From Desulfamplus sp. (GTDB lineage Bacteria; Desulfobacterota; Desulfobacteria; Desulfobacterales; Desulfobacteraceae), in NCBI GenBank assembly GCA_015231615.1, contig JADGBE010000026.1, positions 1 to 44,543 of the forward strand: a stretch of DNA of 44,543 bases. The letters run 5' to 3'. Positions 17,965 through 26,865 of the stretch are shown here, piece by piece. Each line of letters opens with the position of its first letter. Position 1 is the first letter of the stretch. The notes under the pieces were generated by a model. The model had not been told where the DNA came from, ran no database searches, and was given only the letters and a program-made list of their open reading frames with translations. The translations under genes were made by a program, and so were the position numbers.

Positions 17965-18222
17965 ATGAAAACATTGATTGGTGGAGCTGTTGCAGTTCTT
18001 CTCGGCATTATTGGTATTGCTGTGTGGTTTGATGCGTTTTTGCAGATTCTTGCGGGTGTGATTCCACCTGTATTGCTGCTCGGCGGTGGTTTAGCTCTAT
18101 ATCTTGGATTTGATGAGCTTAAAGATTCATGGAAAAAAGATGAGGGAACTGATGCCCCTGAAGGTGGCGACAAAGCCCGTATTGCTGAGTTAGAAAAAGA
18201 ACTTGAAGGGCTGAAAAAATAG
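17965..18222 (+). CDS. Small two-TM protein with coiled-coil tail, MamI-like layout
   Basis: 85 residues. Two transmembrane helices (about 2-22 and 27-48) surround a short WFDAF loop. The Gly spacing is LLGIIGIAVW, then GVIPPVLLLGGGLALYLG. The hydrophilic tail ends in a heptad-like Lys/Glu segment (ARIAELEKELEGLKK). ATG at 17965 is preferred over an upstream TTG at 17959 because GGAG lies 10 nt before it. The two-helix pattern with Gly-Gly-Trp and Gly-Pro spacing resembles MamI, a magnetosome membrane protein, but such small proteins may be common in non-magnetotactic relatives. A terminator follows, so it is a single-gene unit. Function unknown. Confidence 0.7.
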   Translation: MKTLIGGAVAVLLGIIGIAVWFDAFLQILAGVIPPVLLLGGGLALYLGFDELKDSWKKDEGTDAPEGGDKARIAELEKELEGLKK

Positions 18223-18273
18223 GCTTTTAATTAAAAGTTATTCTCTGTTTTATAGGGTTGGTGGTTTTAGATT

Positions 18274-18313
18274 GGGGTTAATGTCTTATAGATGTTAACC
18301 CCTTTTCTTTTAT
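18274..18313 (+). terminator. Rho-independent terminator after the small membrane protein gene
   Basis: GGGGTTAA (18274-18281) pairs with TTAACCCC (18295-18302) across a 13-nt loop and is followed by TTTTCTTTTAT. It is positioned 50 bp after the stop and before the convergent mntP. Confidence 0.75.
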
Positions 18314-18344
18314 CTGAATTTTATAAATGTTTCGCCAAATGAGA

Positions 18345-18911
18345 TTAAAATACATTATGTTCATAAAGAATCTTTAGTCCAATACCAATAAGCACCATAC
18401 CGCCAATGATCTCTGCCCTTTCCCCTGTTCTGGTTGAGGAGCTAAAACGGTTTCCAACAAAAAGACCAATACAGGTAAATGTCAGGGCAACGAGACCAAT
18501 GATAATCACTGGAAGCACAATGGAAACTTTAAGAGCTGCAAGACTAAAACCAACAGCTAAAGCATCAATACTTGTAGCGATAGAGAGTATAACAAGCCGC
18601 TTGCCTCGGGTTGGGTCTATAAATTTTTTCTCATGATCCTTAGCAAACGCCCCTTTAATCATTCCAAATCCAACCCATAGTAGCAGAAAGAAAGCTACCC
18701 AGTGGTCATACTGCTCTATTAGCTTCATAACTGTAATACCCGAATACCAGCCAATTACAGGCATGATCGCCTGAAACAGTCCGAAATGCCATGATAATCT
18801 GAAAAAATGTCTGATATTAAGTTCTCTTATCTGAAATCCAGTTGTTATAGCAACTGCAAAAGCATCCATTGCAAGGGCAATAGCTATTAGAAAAATCGTT
18901 ATAAAATCCAT
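18345..18911 (-). CDS. mntP: Manganese efflux pump MntP
   Basis: 188 residues, six hydrophobic segments. Signatures are [13 protein letters not shown] at the N-terminus and the matching second-half [12 protein letters not shown], the pseudo-symmetric Asp motifs of the MntP (DUF204) family that export Mn2+. Length matches E. coli MntP (188). Start is ATG at 18911. No yybP-ykoY manganese riboswitch could be recognised upstream. It converges on the small membrane-protein gene and is monocistronic. Confidence 0.93.
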   Translation of the reverse strand: MDFITIFLIAIALAMDAFAVAITTGFQIRELNIRHFFRLSWHFGLFQAIMPVIGWYSGITVMKLIEQYDHWVAFFLLLWVGFGMIKGAFAKDHEKKFIDPTRGKRLVILSIATSIDALAVGFSLAALKVSIVLPVIIIGLVALTFTCIGLFVGNRFSSSTRTGERAEIIGGMVLIGIGLKILYEHNVF

Positions 18912-19510
18912 AAATTACCTATCTACTCTTCAGAGTTTAGATATAACAATAAAATAATCTTAGTCTGACTATAAATGACCCAACTTTTTTGTTTTTATAC
19001 TTCAAACACGAATAAACTTAGCTCGTCTATATACAAAACTCAACTTATGACCAAGGCAGTATATAAAAGCTATCTAAATAAAGTAGAATTGATATGTTGT
19101 CAAAAAGTAATTGACTTTAAACATCACCTTCATTATTTCTCAACACCTTAACCGTTAAGCTAATAATCAGAAATTTATCTTTTTGAGACCAAAATATAAT
19201 AATATGCCAATATACAATGTTGCTAAATCATTTTTTGCTCTTCAAGGGACTCTTCTGTTTGCTTTAAACTACTGGCTATTTTATCTTTGTGAAATATATC
19301 TCACAAGCGGACTTGCTGCCGTCATCTTTTCAACTATAATAGTTATGAATATGGTAAATGGTGCTATCTTTCTTAAAAAACCATTCTTATGCTCTCTATA
19401 GCGTTGTTTACTGGTAAATCCTTTGACTTGTAGTATCAACTCATATATTTGAGTAAATTCAAGGGTGTCAATTCAAGTTTCGTAAAAACTCTAATAATTA
19501 AGGCAATTTT
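18912..19510. other. 599-bp gap between mntP and oleB containing a gene remnant
   Basis: AT-rich, with no intact gene. The only recognisable content is the EamA fragment at 19183-19401. The first 270 bp should contain the mntP promoter. No tRNA or riboswitch was recognised. Confidence 0.6.
19183..19401 (+). pseudogene. Remnant of an EamA/DMT-family transporter
   Basis: About 55 residues match one region of EamA drug/metabolite transporters: FFALQGTLLFALNYWLFYL, then CEIYLTSGLAAVIFS and MNMVNGAIFLKKP, which correspond to the third and fourth helices of the first repeat. The N-terminal helices are absent (an in-frame stop at 19156-19158), and the frame ends at TAG after KKPFLCSL where intact proteins continue about 200 residues. 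Nothing recognisable follows. It is a decayed internal fragment with no evidence of expression. Confidence 0.7.
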
Positions 19511-20515
19511 ATGATAAAAAGAACAATCAACAACAAAGAGACATCAACCCAAGGGTTTGAGCATCTATATCCCTTTAAATCCAATTTTTTGACTATCAAT
19601 AGAAATAAATTAAATGAGGATATTAAAGAAGATAGTGGATTTGATGAAGATAATATTAATGGACATGGTAATGGGCATGGATACAAGATGCACTATCTTG
19701 ATGAAGGCACAGGCAAGCCTGTTTTAATGCTTCACGGTAATCCAACATGGTCATTCTATTTCAGACATCTTGTCAAAGAGCTTTCATCAAATGGATACAG
19801 AACCATTGTTCCTGATCATATTGGATGTGGATTTTCAGACAAACCAGATTCCTCTGATTATGATTATACCCTAAAAAGCAGAGTCCATGATATTGATCTT
19901 CTTGTAAATCACCTAAACCTTAAACCAGATGAAAAAATCTCTCTGATTGTCCACGATTGGGGAGGAATGATAGGGCTTTTGTGGGCATTACAAAATATTA
20001 AAAAGGTTGATAAGATTGTCATTACAAATACATCAGGCTTTTTTTTGCCAAGTGATAAGAAGTTCCCTTTTAGGCTGTGGCTTATCAAATACCTCAAACC
20101 TTTTGCTATTCCAGCGGTTTTGGGGCTAAATATATTTTCCCGTGCCGCCCTCTACATGGCACCTTTTAAAAAATTGTCCAAAGATGTTAAATGTGGACTT
20201 GTCGCCCCTTACAACTCATGGAAAAATAGGGTTGCAACATTAAAGTTTGTTCAAGATATTCCAATTACAGAAAAAGATAAAAGTTATGAGCTTGTGAAAT
20301 ATGTTGATATTAATCTTTCAAAGTTAAAGAAAATTCCTATGATCATTTTGTGGGGAAAGCACGATTTTGTATTTGATCTCTCATTTTTAAGAGAGTGGAA
20401 GCGAAGATTACCCAAAGTTTCTCTATATCTTTTTGAAGATGCAGGACATTATCTTTTTGAAGATAAACCACACGAAACTTGTGCAATTATCAAAAAATTT
20501 TTCTCTAGTTATTAG
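19511..20515 (+). CDS. oleB: OleB-type alpha/beta hydrolase (beta-lactone decarboxylase)
   Basis: In the Ole pathway OleB decarboxylates a long-chain beta-lactone to the cis-olefin. The fold is haloalkane-dehalogenase-like: oxyanion motif HGNPTWSFYFRH (near residue 75), nucleophile VHDWGGMIG (Asp near 149) and catalytic His in DAGHYLF (near 313). The segment NTSGFFLPSDKKFP and then GLVAPYNSWKNRVATL is OleB-like rather than dehalogenase-like. Length 334 versus about 300, with ~45 extra N-terminal residues. Start is ATG at 19511, with AAGG about 8 nt upstream. OleC lies 2.5 kb away on the other strand, supporting the assignment; oleA and oleD are not in the window. Confidence 0.82.
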   Translation: MIKRTINNKETSTQGFEHLYPFKSNFLTINRNKLNEDIKEDSGFDEDNINGHGNGHGYKMHYLDEGTGKPVLMLHGNPTWSFYFRHLVKELSSNGYRTIVPDHIGCGFSDKPDSSDYDYTLKSRVHDIDLLVNHLNLKPDEKISLIVHDWGGMIGLLWALQNIKKVDKIVITNTSGFFLPSDKKFPFRLWLIKYLKPFAIPAVLGLNIFSRAALYMAPFKKLSKDVKCGLVAPYNSWKNRVATLKFVQDIPITEKDKSYELVKYVDINLSKLKKIPMIILWGKHDFVFDLSFLREWKRRLPKVSLYLFEDAGHYLFEDKPHETCAIIKKFFSSY

Positions 20516-20537
20516 AGTTCCTGCAAAGTTTTAATTT

Positions 20538-20640
20538 AAGCCCCAAATTTATTGCGAAGCTCGGGTTCATACTTCGCCGCTTGGGAGCATTGTAATCTTT
20601 TTAAGATAACCCACCTCGCGGCGGGGGCTTGATTGCAAAA
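20538..20640. repeat. GC-rich inverted-repeat region after oleB
   Basis: AAGCCCC (20538-20544) is complementary to GGGGCTT (20624-20630), enclosing GCGAAGCTCGGGTT and CTCGCGGCGGGGG segments. It is much more GC-rich than its surroundings. Similar motifs (GAAGCTCGG and a GCGGCGGG arm) occur at 35342-35374, suggesting a second degenerate dispersed repeat. Confidence 0.45.
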
Positions 20641-20701
20641 CAATGAGTTCTGAAGGTGGGCAAGTTTTTATTTATAGACGGTAAGAAAATAAGGATCGCA
20701 A

Positions 20702-21682
20702 ATGGCAAATAAAAGTTGGTCTGATCTTGTAAAAGATCACAAAATACTTCTTATCATTATTATTATAGGCTTTTTTCTTATTGAGATTGAAATTTTTGCT
20801 GTTGCTGTTATGAAGTCAGGCAGACAATCATGGATGAACATAACAAGAAAGGAGTCCGATGAAATTATTTATCAGGTTAAAGGTTCTACATTAACTAATT
20901 TCAATAAATACTATTTTGAAAACACCTTTGGTCCTATTGACAACTATAATATAAAAATTGTTAGCCAAGATGTCCCTTTTCCTTTCAGAGGCTGGTTTGC
21001 AGCGGCGATTGGCATTCCTGTGGGGCTTATTCTTCTTTTAGCATTTATATTAAAAGCTGCAATGGTTATGCTTTACGGTAAGAAGAGCGGACAAAGCTAT
21101 AGTGAAGCTCAAAATGAAGTTTATGGTGACGGGAATCAAGACAAAAAAGCTACTGAAGGTGATATTAATAATCAAAATTCCAATCAAGAAAATAGACAAT
21201 CTCACCAAGCTGATATGAAATCTCATATAAAATTTGGGACAGCAGATGGTGTTGCAAGCATGATGGAGCAGATAAGTCGTCTTAATATCTTTATAATTGG
21301 CTTTTTTATTATAGCAGGAGTTATGCTCTATCTTGTAATTCCAGATATGCTATCCTTTCTTGCTAAAGTTAGTATTGAGACACTCATAAATTTTAAATGG
21401 TTTTTTATTGCTCTTTTTGTTGGACTTTTTTTGCTATTTGCATGGTTTATGTATATGAAATATCAGCTTGCTAAAAAGAGCATGGATGCTCAAACTGAAA
21501 TCAGAAAATATGAGATTAAGATGGAGTATGCAAAGTTCAACGCTCAAGCTGCACTTGAATATAGGAGAGCTACTGGTCAAGATGCCCCACAAGCTCTTAT
21601 AGGTTACTCTGATGTTGAATATGAAGAAGAAATCGAAGGCAAGCAAAAACCAGAAGTTAATAGTCAACAAAAAGTAGTTTAA
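20702..21682 (+). CDS. Four-TM membrane protein of unknown function
   Basis: 326 residues with hydrophobic helices at about 15-36, 100-122, 195-220 and 228-252. A polar extracytoplasmic-type loop lies between TM1 and TM2, and a Gln/Asn-rich loop between TM2 and TM3. The C-terminus is a charged, probably coiled-coil segment (AKKSMDAQTEIRKYEIKMEY) with an acidic tail. I do not recognise the family. Start is ATG at 20702 with AAGGA upstream. The DHH-CBS gene starts 31 bp after the stop, so they are likely co-transcribed. A scaffold or sensor role is only a guess. Confidence 0.8.
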   Translation: MANKSWSDLVKDHKILLIIIIIGFFLIEIEIFAVAVMKSGRQSWMNITRKESDEIIYQVKGSTLTNFNKYYFENTFGPIDNYNIKIVSQDVPFPFRGWFAAAIGIPVGLILLLAFILKAAMVMLYGKKSGQSYSEAQNEVYGDGNQDKKATEGDINNQNSNQENRQSHQADMKSHIKFGTADGVASMMEQISRLNIFIIGFFIIAGVMLYLVIPDMLSFLAKVSIETLINFKWFFIALFVGLFLLFAWFMYMKYQLAKKSMDAQTEIRKYEIKMEYAKFNAQAALEYRRATGQDAPQALIGYSDVEYEEEIEGKQKPEVNSQQKVV

Positions 21683-21713
21683 GCTATAAACCAAAGATTA
21701 AACGGTGAATTTT

Positions 21714-23012
21714 ATGCAGATTATCACAACCCATAAAGGAACTGATTTTGATGCTCTTGCATCTTTAGTTGCTGGCACAATTTTATATCCCGGTGCAAAA
21801 CCTGTTCTTCCCGGGGCGGTAAATCCTAACCTTAAATCTTTTATCTCAATTCACAAAGACCTGTTTGGTTTTTACTCTCCTAAAGAGATAAAACTCAACG
21901 AAGTCAGGACATTAATTGTTGTTGATACAAACTCATGGAAGCGACTTGATGGAATGAGTCCATTGCAGAAAAGGGATAATGTTAAAATTATAAACTGGGA
22001 TCACCATCCAGCAGGAGATATAGATGCCCATGAGGTTCATCGGGAAGATGTGGGGGCAAACATAACGATAATGATCCGCGAACTTGAACGACAACGTAAA
22101 CTGATTACTCCAATACAGGCATCTCTATTTTTGATGGGGCTTTATGAAGATACAGGAAACATGACCTTTACATCAACAACTCCAAGTGATGCAAGGGCTG
22201 CTGCCTATCTTCTTGAGAGAAAAGCTGATCTTCAAATTTTATCTACATTTTTACGTCATGCTTATGGAAAAAAACAGAAAGATATTCTCTTTGAGATGAT
22301 TCAACATGCCCAGCGTCAAGAGGTTGGTGGTTATAATATAAGTATCGCAAGAATGGATGTTGAAGGTCATATTCAGAGTTTATCCGTTGTTTTGCAGATG
22401 TATAGAGAGATTGTCAATGTTGATGCGGCTTTTGGAATCTTTAGGGATACAGAGAGAAACTCTTGCATGGTAATAGGAAGGAGCAACATAGAGCAGCTAA
22501 ATATTGGGCTTATAATGAGAAGTATGGGCGGTGGTGGTCATCCTGGGGCTGGTTCTGCCTTGTTGAAATCTACAAATCCTGATGTCATAGAAGAGATGAT
22601 TATTGAGATGGTTAAAGGCAATCAGCAAACATCTGTCATGTTAAGCGACATAATGTCATATCCTGTTGTTACTGTCTCTGAAGAGACGCCAATTGAAGAT
22701 GTTGCAATGATGTTAAGGGAGACTGGCTGTTCAGGAGTGCCAGTTGTTGATGATGATGAACATATAGTTGGCATTATTTCACGAAGAGATTTTAGAAAGA
22801 TAAGAAAAGATAACCAAATGCAGTACCCTGTTAAGGCGTTTATGAGCCGTGATATAATAACTATTGAACATAACAAAAGTGCAATTGATGCGGCACGGCT
22901 TATGATAAAGCATGACATTGGAAGGATTCCAGTTATCAAAGATGATAGACTTATTGGCATTGTAACAAGATCAGATGCCATGCTCTATTTTTATGATCTT
23001 CTGCCAGATTAA
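21714..23012 (+). CDS. DHH/DHHA1 phosphoesterase with two CBS domains
   Basis: 432 residues. The N-terminal DHH domain has THKGTDFDALAS (metal ligands), VVDTNSW and NWDHHPAGD. The DHHA1 substrate domain has RSMGGGGHPGAGSA near residue 280. Two CBS motifs follow (MSYPVVTVSEETPIEDVA and FMSRDIITIEHNKSAIDAA), a probable adenine-nucleotide sensor. Similar domains occur at the N-terminus of ~880-residue tRNA nucleotidyltransferases in deltaproteobacteria, but here the nucleotidyltransferase domain is absent, so a phosphodiesterase or pyrophosphatase acting on nucleotides is more likely. ATG at 21714 (GGTGA 6 nt upstream) is preferred over GTG at 21705. It converges on oleC. Confidence 0.85.
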   Translation: MQIITTHKGTDFDALASLVAGTILYPGAKPVLPGAVNPNLKSFISIHKDLFGFYSPKEIKLNEVRTLIVVDTNSWKRLDGMSPLQKRDNVKIINWDHHPAGDIDAHEVHREDVGANITIMIRELERQRKLITPIQASLFLMGLYEDTGNMTFTSTTPSDARAAAYLLERKADLQILSTFLRHAYGKKQKDILFEMIQHAQRQEVGGYNISIARMDVEGHIQSLSVVLQMYREIVNVDAAFGIFRDTERNSCMVIGRSNIEQLNIGLIMRSMGGGGHPGAGSALLKSTNPDVIEEMIIEMVKGNQQTSVMLSDIMSYPVVTVSEETPIEDVAMMLRETGCSGVPVVDDDEHIVGIISRRDFRKIRKDNQMQYPVKAFMSRDIITIEHNKSAIDAARLMIKHDIGRIPVIKDDRLIGIVTRSDAMLYFYDLLPD

Positions 23013-23051
23013 ATAGCTTTTTCTTTCGATGTTGAGGAATTTTTAAATCTA

Positions 23052-24746
23052 TTACTCCCTATCTTGAGCAATCATTATCTCCTCTTTACCCAATTTTTTG
23101 GCAGCCCAAATAGCAAGTTGTTCTCTAAATATCTTTGAGTTATGTCTTATATCAACTGGAAAAGATTTGTGGATAAAAATATGTTTTATATCTTGCGTTA
23201 AAGGGTGAGACTCTGCAAGCTCAAACAGCTCTTCAATAAACGCCTCGCTATCTTTGACAGGTATAGATGGCTCAACGCATATAATAGGTATCTGCATATC
23301 TTTTGGTCCGACTCCAACTAACGCACTTCTAAAAACATGTTTATGGTTATTCAAGACTGCTTCGCAAGGAATCGTAAAAAGTGTGCCGTTAGAGGTTATT
23401 ACTCGCTGACTTTTTCTACCGCAAAACCATATTCGTCCCTTGCCGTCTCGCCAACCAAGATCACCCATCCTGTGCCATGCTATTCCATCACTATCATTAA
23501 TTTTGGCAAAAAGATCGGCTCGTGGATTCTGAAAATAGTGTTGTGTTACAAGTTCTCCTTTTACCACAATCTCCCCAACATCGTTTGCTTCAACTAAAAG
23601 ATCATTTGACCACTGCCCAATATGTTCATCACTAATTTTAATGATTTCAACTTGAGTTTTACCAATAGGTCGCCCAACACAGATACCAAAGCCCTGTTCT
23701 GTCAATTTTCTTGTCTCTTTGAGGATTTCGTGGCTTCCAATTGAGATAACAGGAACTGCCTCAGTTGCCCCGTAAGGGGTGTGAATTTCAACTTCAGGTC
23801 TTAACATAGATGAAAATTGTTCAATATTTGAAGGCGTTACAGGTGCCCCTGCCGATACCACACGCCTCAACGATGGCAAAATAATCTCGTTCTCTTTTCC
23901 ATATTTTCCAACTCTATTAAGCAAGGCAGGAGATGCAAACATATTGGTTACACCGTGATCTTCAATAGCTTCAATTATCTTTTCAGGATTGGCAAGGGCA
24001 GGTTTTGTTGGATCCATATCTGGTATCACCGCAGTCATTCCTAAAGCTGGATCAAAAAGGGCAAATAGAGGAAATGTGGGAAGATCAATCTCATCTTCTC
24101 CAATATTAAAATGTTCCTGTATCTGCCTTATCTGTGCATCAAAGTTGTTGTGAGTATAAACAACGCCTTTAGCAGGTCCTGTGCTTCCTGTTGTGAAGAG
24201 AATAGCCGCCATTTCATCTCTAAATGTGGAAACTGTGGGAAAAGGTTTCTCTTCGGCTCTAAAAAGATGCTTTAGTGTGTATCCATTCCAAAACCACCTT
24301 GTTCCGGCTGTTATCCATATCTTTACAGACTTAAAATATTGTGGACGAATCAATCTTAATAAGTGTGCTTTTGGAATACCAATAAACGCCTCTGGATGGC
24401 TCTGTCTAAAACATGAGAGCATTCTGTTTATTCCCATTCCGGGATCAACTACAACAGGAACCGCACCAATTTTGAATAGTGCAAATGTTGTGCAGAAAAA
24501 ATCCATTCCCGGAGAAACCATAAGAATTGTTTTTGTGCCTCTTTTTATTCCAACATCTCTTAATCCATATGCAAGGTAGTCTGACTCTGTCTCAAGCTGG
24601 GCAAAGGTCATCTGGCTATACAAAACTCTGCCATAACTATCTCTTGATGAAGGATAGACAACTGCCCTTTTATATGGATGTTTTATGCTATTTTTTTTGA
24701 GCCAGTGGGAAATATTAACAGTGTCGCTTATCTCAGTGTCGTTCAT
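23052..24746 (-). CDS. oleC: OleC-type AMP-dependent beta-lactone synthetase
   Basis: An acyl-AMP-forming superfamily member of 564 residues. OleC converts a beta-hydroxy acid to a beta-lactone for OleB. The P-loop-like motif is TTGSTGPAKGVVYTH (near residue 182). PYGATEAVPV and WHRMGDLGWRDGKGRIWFCGRK (adenylate-binding) follow. OleC-like features are VDPGMGINRMLSCFRQ and EAFIGIPKAHLLRL. Ordinary fatty acyl-CoA ligases are the main alternative, but these segments and the nearby OleB favour OleC. Start is ATG at 24746. Confidence 0.82.
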   Translation of the reverse strand: MNDTEISDTVNISHWLKKNSIKHPYKRAVVYPSSRDSYGRVLYSQMTFAQLETESDYLAYGLRDVGIKRGTKTILMVSPGMDFFCTTFALFKIGAVPVVVDPGMGINRMLSCFRQSHPEAFIGIPKAHLLRLIRPQYFKSVKIWITAGTRWFWNGYTLKHLFRAEEKPFPTVSTFRDEMAAILFTTGSTGPAKGVVYTHNNFDAQIRQIQEHFNIGEDEIDLPTFPLFALFDPALGMTAVIPDMDPTKPALANPEKIIEAIEDHGVTNMFASPALLNRVGKYGKENEIILPSLRRVVSAGAPVTPSNIEQFSSMLRPEVEIHTPYGATEAVPVISIGSHEILKETRKLTEQGFGICVGRPIGKTQVEIIKISDEHIGQWSNDLLVEANDVGEIVVKGELVTQHYFQNPRADLFAKINDSDGIAWHRMGDLGWRDGKGRIWFCGRKSQRVITSNGTLFTIPCEAVLNNHKHVFRSALVGVGPKDMQIPIICVEPSIPVKDSEAFIEELFELAESHPLTQDIKHIFIHKSFPVDIRHNSKIFREQLAIWAAKKLGKEEIMIAQDRE

Positions 24747-25054
24747 TTAATTCTCTTTTTATGTTAATAATTACAGGTAATATTATTTTACTTAGTTTAT
24801 CATTTTATCTTAGTTTAGCTTTTTACGATACTCTTTTTGTCAGCAATTTTAAAATTTAGAATTGCTGCCTTTCCGTGTAGATTTTATATTTAATTTTTAC
24901 TCCAGATTATTTTCTTTGTAAACTTCAAACTGTTACCCTCTTAATTTGCTTATTATGCTAACTCAATATATATTTTAGGATATAGCAGCTTTAAAAGGTG
25001 GCAAATATATAAAATAATCGGGGTTAAATAAAATAGTCGGGGTTAAATAAAAAT
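24747..25054. other. Divergent intergenic region with a small hairpin and tandem repeat
   Basis: 308 AT-rich bases between divergent oleC and the DUF2868 gene. It should contain both promoters. CAGCAATT (24841-24848) pairs with AATTGCTG (24860-24867). Immediately before the DUF2868 start is the 19-bp tandem repeat listed separately. Nothing else was recognised. Confidence 0.6.
25011..25048 (+). repeat. 19-bp tandem repeat over the DUF2868 ribosome-binding region
   Basis: Units 25011-25029 and 25030-25048 differ at one base (AAAATAATCGGGG versus AAAATAGTCGGGG, each ending GTTAAAT). Each contains a GGGG that could serve as a weak Shine-Dalgarno; the second lies about 11-14 nt before the ATG at 25055. 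Copy-number change would alter translation spacing. Confidence 0.65.
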
Positions 25055-26854
25055 ATGAATTGGACAATAGGTCGTATTATAGATTTTGAATATTTTTTAA
25101 GAGAAGATATGAGATGCAGCGATAATGAGTATCTTAAAAAAAGAGATAGAGATATTTATAATAATTATGTTTTACCAAAAGGGGTAACCTCACGAAAAGA
25201 GATGCTTTTTTTATGGCTTAAGGCAATTAAAGATTCAATTAACAATAGAGATAATAACTCAAATATTTTTATTGGAGATATGTATGAAGAGTCTTTAACT
25301 ATTTTAAAAGCTATTTTTATCATTATTGGAGTTATGACTGGAATATCATTATGTGTAGCTTTTTTTTCATACACGGGTCAGCAACCACTAAATATTGCCT
25401 ATTTTCTTGCTCTTACATTGATTCCTCAGATTTGCCTGCTCTTAATACTTTTAGCCTCTTTTATAATATCACGACTTAAAACTTCTATTAATTTGCCATC
25501 AACTGTTAGGTCAAAAACTGTTAGATCAAACCCCTCTCTACCTCTATTAACCTATTCTTTAATTGGGTTGCTTATTGAGAATATTTTTGTCTCTATTAAA
25601 AAAAGAGCAATCGAAAAGCTATTTTTACAACGTTCAGCAAAAGAGAGAGAGCTTTTTATATCAACTATTGGAATTATTAAACAAGAGCATCAAGTTTATG
25701 GCTCCCTTTTTCTAATACAAACTTTTATTTTGATGCAGCTTTTTGGGATAGCTTTTAACTTAGGGGTTCTTTTATATACTCTTTTCCGTGTATTCTTTTT
25801 TGATACAGCATTTGGTTGGCAATCTACGCTACAGATAAGCCCAGAGTTAGTTTATAATATAGTTAAAATAGTTGCAGCACCTTGGAGTTGGCTTTTTCCC
25901 GATGGAGTTGGTTTTCCTGATATTAATCAGATAGTTGGAAGCAGGATAGTTCTTAAAGATGGTATCTATCACCTGACAACTGATAATCTTGTTTCATGGT
26001 GGCCATTTATCTGTTTAACTATTCTTTTTTATGGTCTATTGCCAAGAGTTATAATGTTTTTCTCAGGATTAATTGCATTAAAACGCTCTCTTGAAAATCA
26101 AAATTTTGATCATGGAGATTGCTTAAATTTAGTTAAGCGTATGGTTATGGTTGATGTTCCAACAAAACAAGCTAATAAAATCCATAATGATTCTGCTTCT
26201 CCTATTATCTCAAAACCTGACCCTGTTGAATTTGAATTAAATTTATCTATGAATAGTTTTACTACTAAATCTCATATTGGGGAGGCTAATATTGAACCTC
26301 ATATTGAGGAGATTAATATTAAATCTCACATTGAAGAAGTTGATATTAAATCAAATATTGAGGAGATTGAGAGAAATAAACCTAAAATCTCTTACATTGA
26401 AGATAGAGCCTTTGTTGCACTTATCCCAAATGACATCTATGAGCTTATAAAAATTGATAGTTTTAAACATTTGATGAGAGAGCGGCATGGTTATGAGATT
26501 AGAAAAACATTAAGTTTTGGAATTGATTTTGATAAAGAGATAGATTCAATTAAGATGGAGTATGATTCTATCTTTGATGAAAAAAAGGGAATGGGTAAAG
26601 ATAAAAAGAACAATAACTTTGGGGTTTTAATACTTCAAGAAGCGTGGCTACCACCCATAAGAGAGAATCTTAATTTTATTAAATCAATAAGAGGAGTTGT
26701 GGATAAAAAGACACCAATAGTTGTAATTCTCACTGGTAAAGAGGGGGATACTGATTTTTTAACCCATGTTGAAAAATCTGACTACGAGATATGGAAAATT
26801 AAAATTTCAACAATTGCAGATCCTTGGCTCAATATTGAAACTCTCAAAGTGTAG
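25055..26854 (+). CDS. DUF2868 membrane protein (GTPase partner)
   Basis: 599 residues with transmembrane segments near 88-110, 116-138, a pair near 215-240 and one near 318-345, arranged as in DUF2868 proteins. The hydrophilic C-terminal ~250 residues would be cytoplasmic and contain nine-residue repeats (listed separately), then a region of unknown fold (FGVLILQEAWLPP, TPIVVILTGKEGD). DUF2868 genes are commonly adjacent to DUF3482 GTPases, as here (11 bp apart); the pair is thought to form a membrane-GTPase module of unknown function. The C-terminal region resembles a sensor or nucleotide-hydrolase-like domain but no motif is diagnostic. Confidence 0.78.
   Translation: MNWTIGRIIDFEYFLREDMRCSDNEYLKKRDRDIYNNYVLPKGVTSRKEMLFLWLKAIKDSINNRDNNSNIFIGDMYEESLTILKAIFIIIGVMTGISLCVAFFSYTGQQPLNIAYFLALTLIPQICLLLILLASFIISRLKTSINLPSTVRSKTVRSNPSLPLLTYSLIGLLIENIFVSIKKRAIEKLFLQRSAKERELFISTIGIIKQEHQVYGSLFLIQTFILMQLFGIAFNLGVLLYTLFRVFFFDTAFGWQSTLQISPELVYNIVKIVAAPWSWLFPDGVGFPDINQIVGSRIVLKDGIYHLTTDNLVSWWPFICLTILFYGLLPRVIMFFSGLIALKRSLENQNFDHGDCLNLVKRMVMVDVPTKQANKIHNDSASPIISKPDPVEFELNLSMNSFTTKSHIGEANIEPHIEEINIKSHIEEVDIKSNIEEIERNKPKISYIEDRAFVALIPNDIYELIKIDSFKHLMRERHGYEIRKTLSFGIDFDKEIDSIKMEYDSIFDEKKGMGKDKKNNNFGVLILQEAWLPPIRENLNFIKSIRGVVDKKTPIVVILTGKEGDTDFLTHVEKSDYEIWKIKISTIADPWLNIETLKV
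26273..26380 (+). repeat. Nine-residue repeats in the DUF2868 protein
   Basis: Four 27-bp units encode HIGEANIEP, HIEEINIKS, HIEEVDIKS and NIEEIERNK. They form an acidic, helix-prone linker between the membrane part and the C-terminal region. Length variation between strains would be expected. Confidence 0.75.
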
Positions 26855-26865
26855 GTGGTGTAATT

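Noticed and set aside
18912..19182. yybP-ykoY manganese riboswitch upstream of mntP
   Set aside because: A TGCCTTGG-like stretch exists, but the conserved loops and stems could not be built.
19183..19401. Intact small transporter (SMR-like)
   Set aside because: The text matches an internal EamA segment, not a complete SMR protein; stops bound it on both sides.
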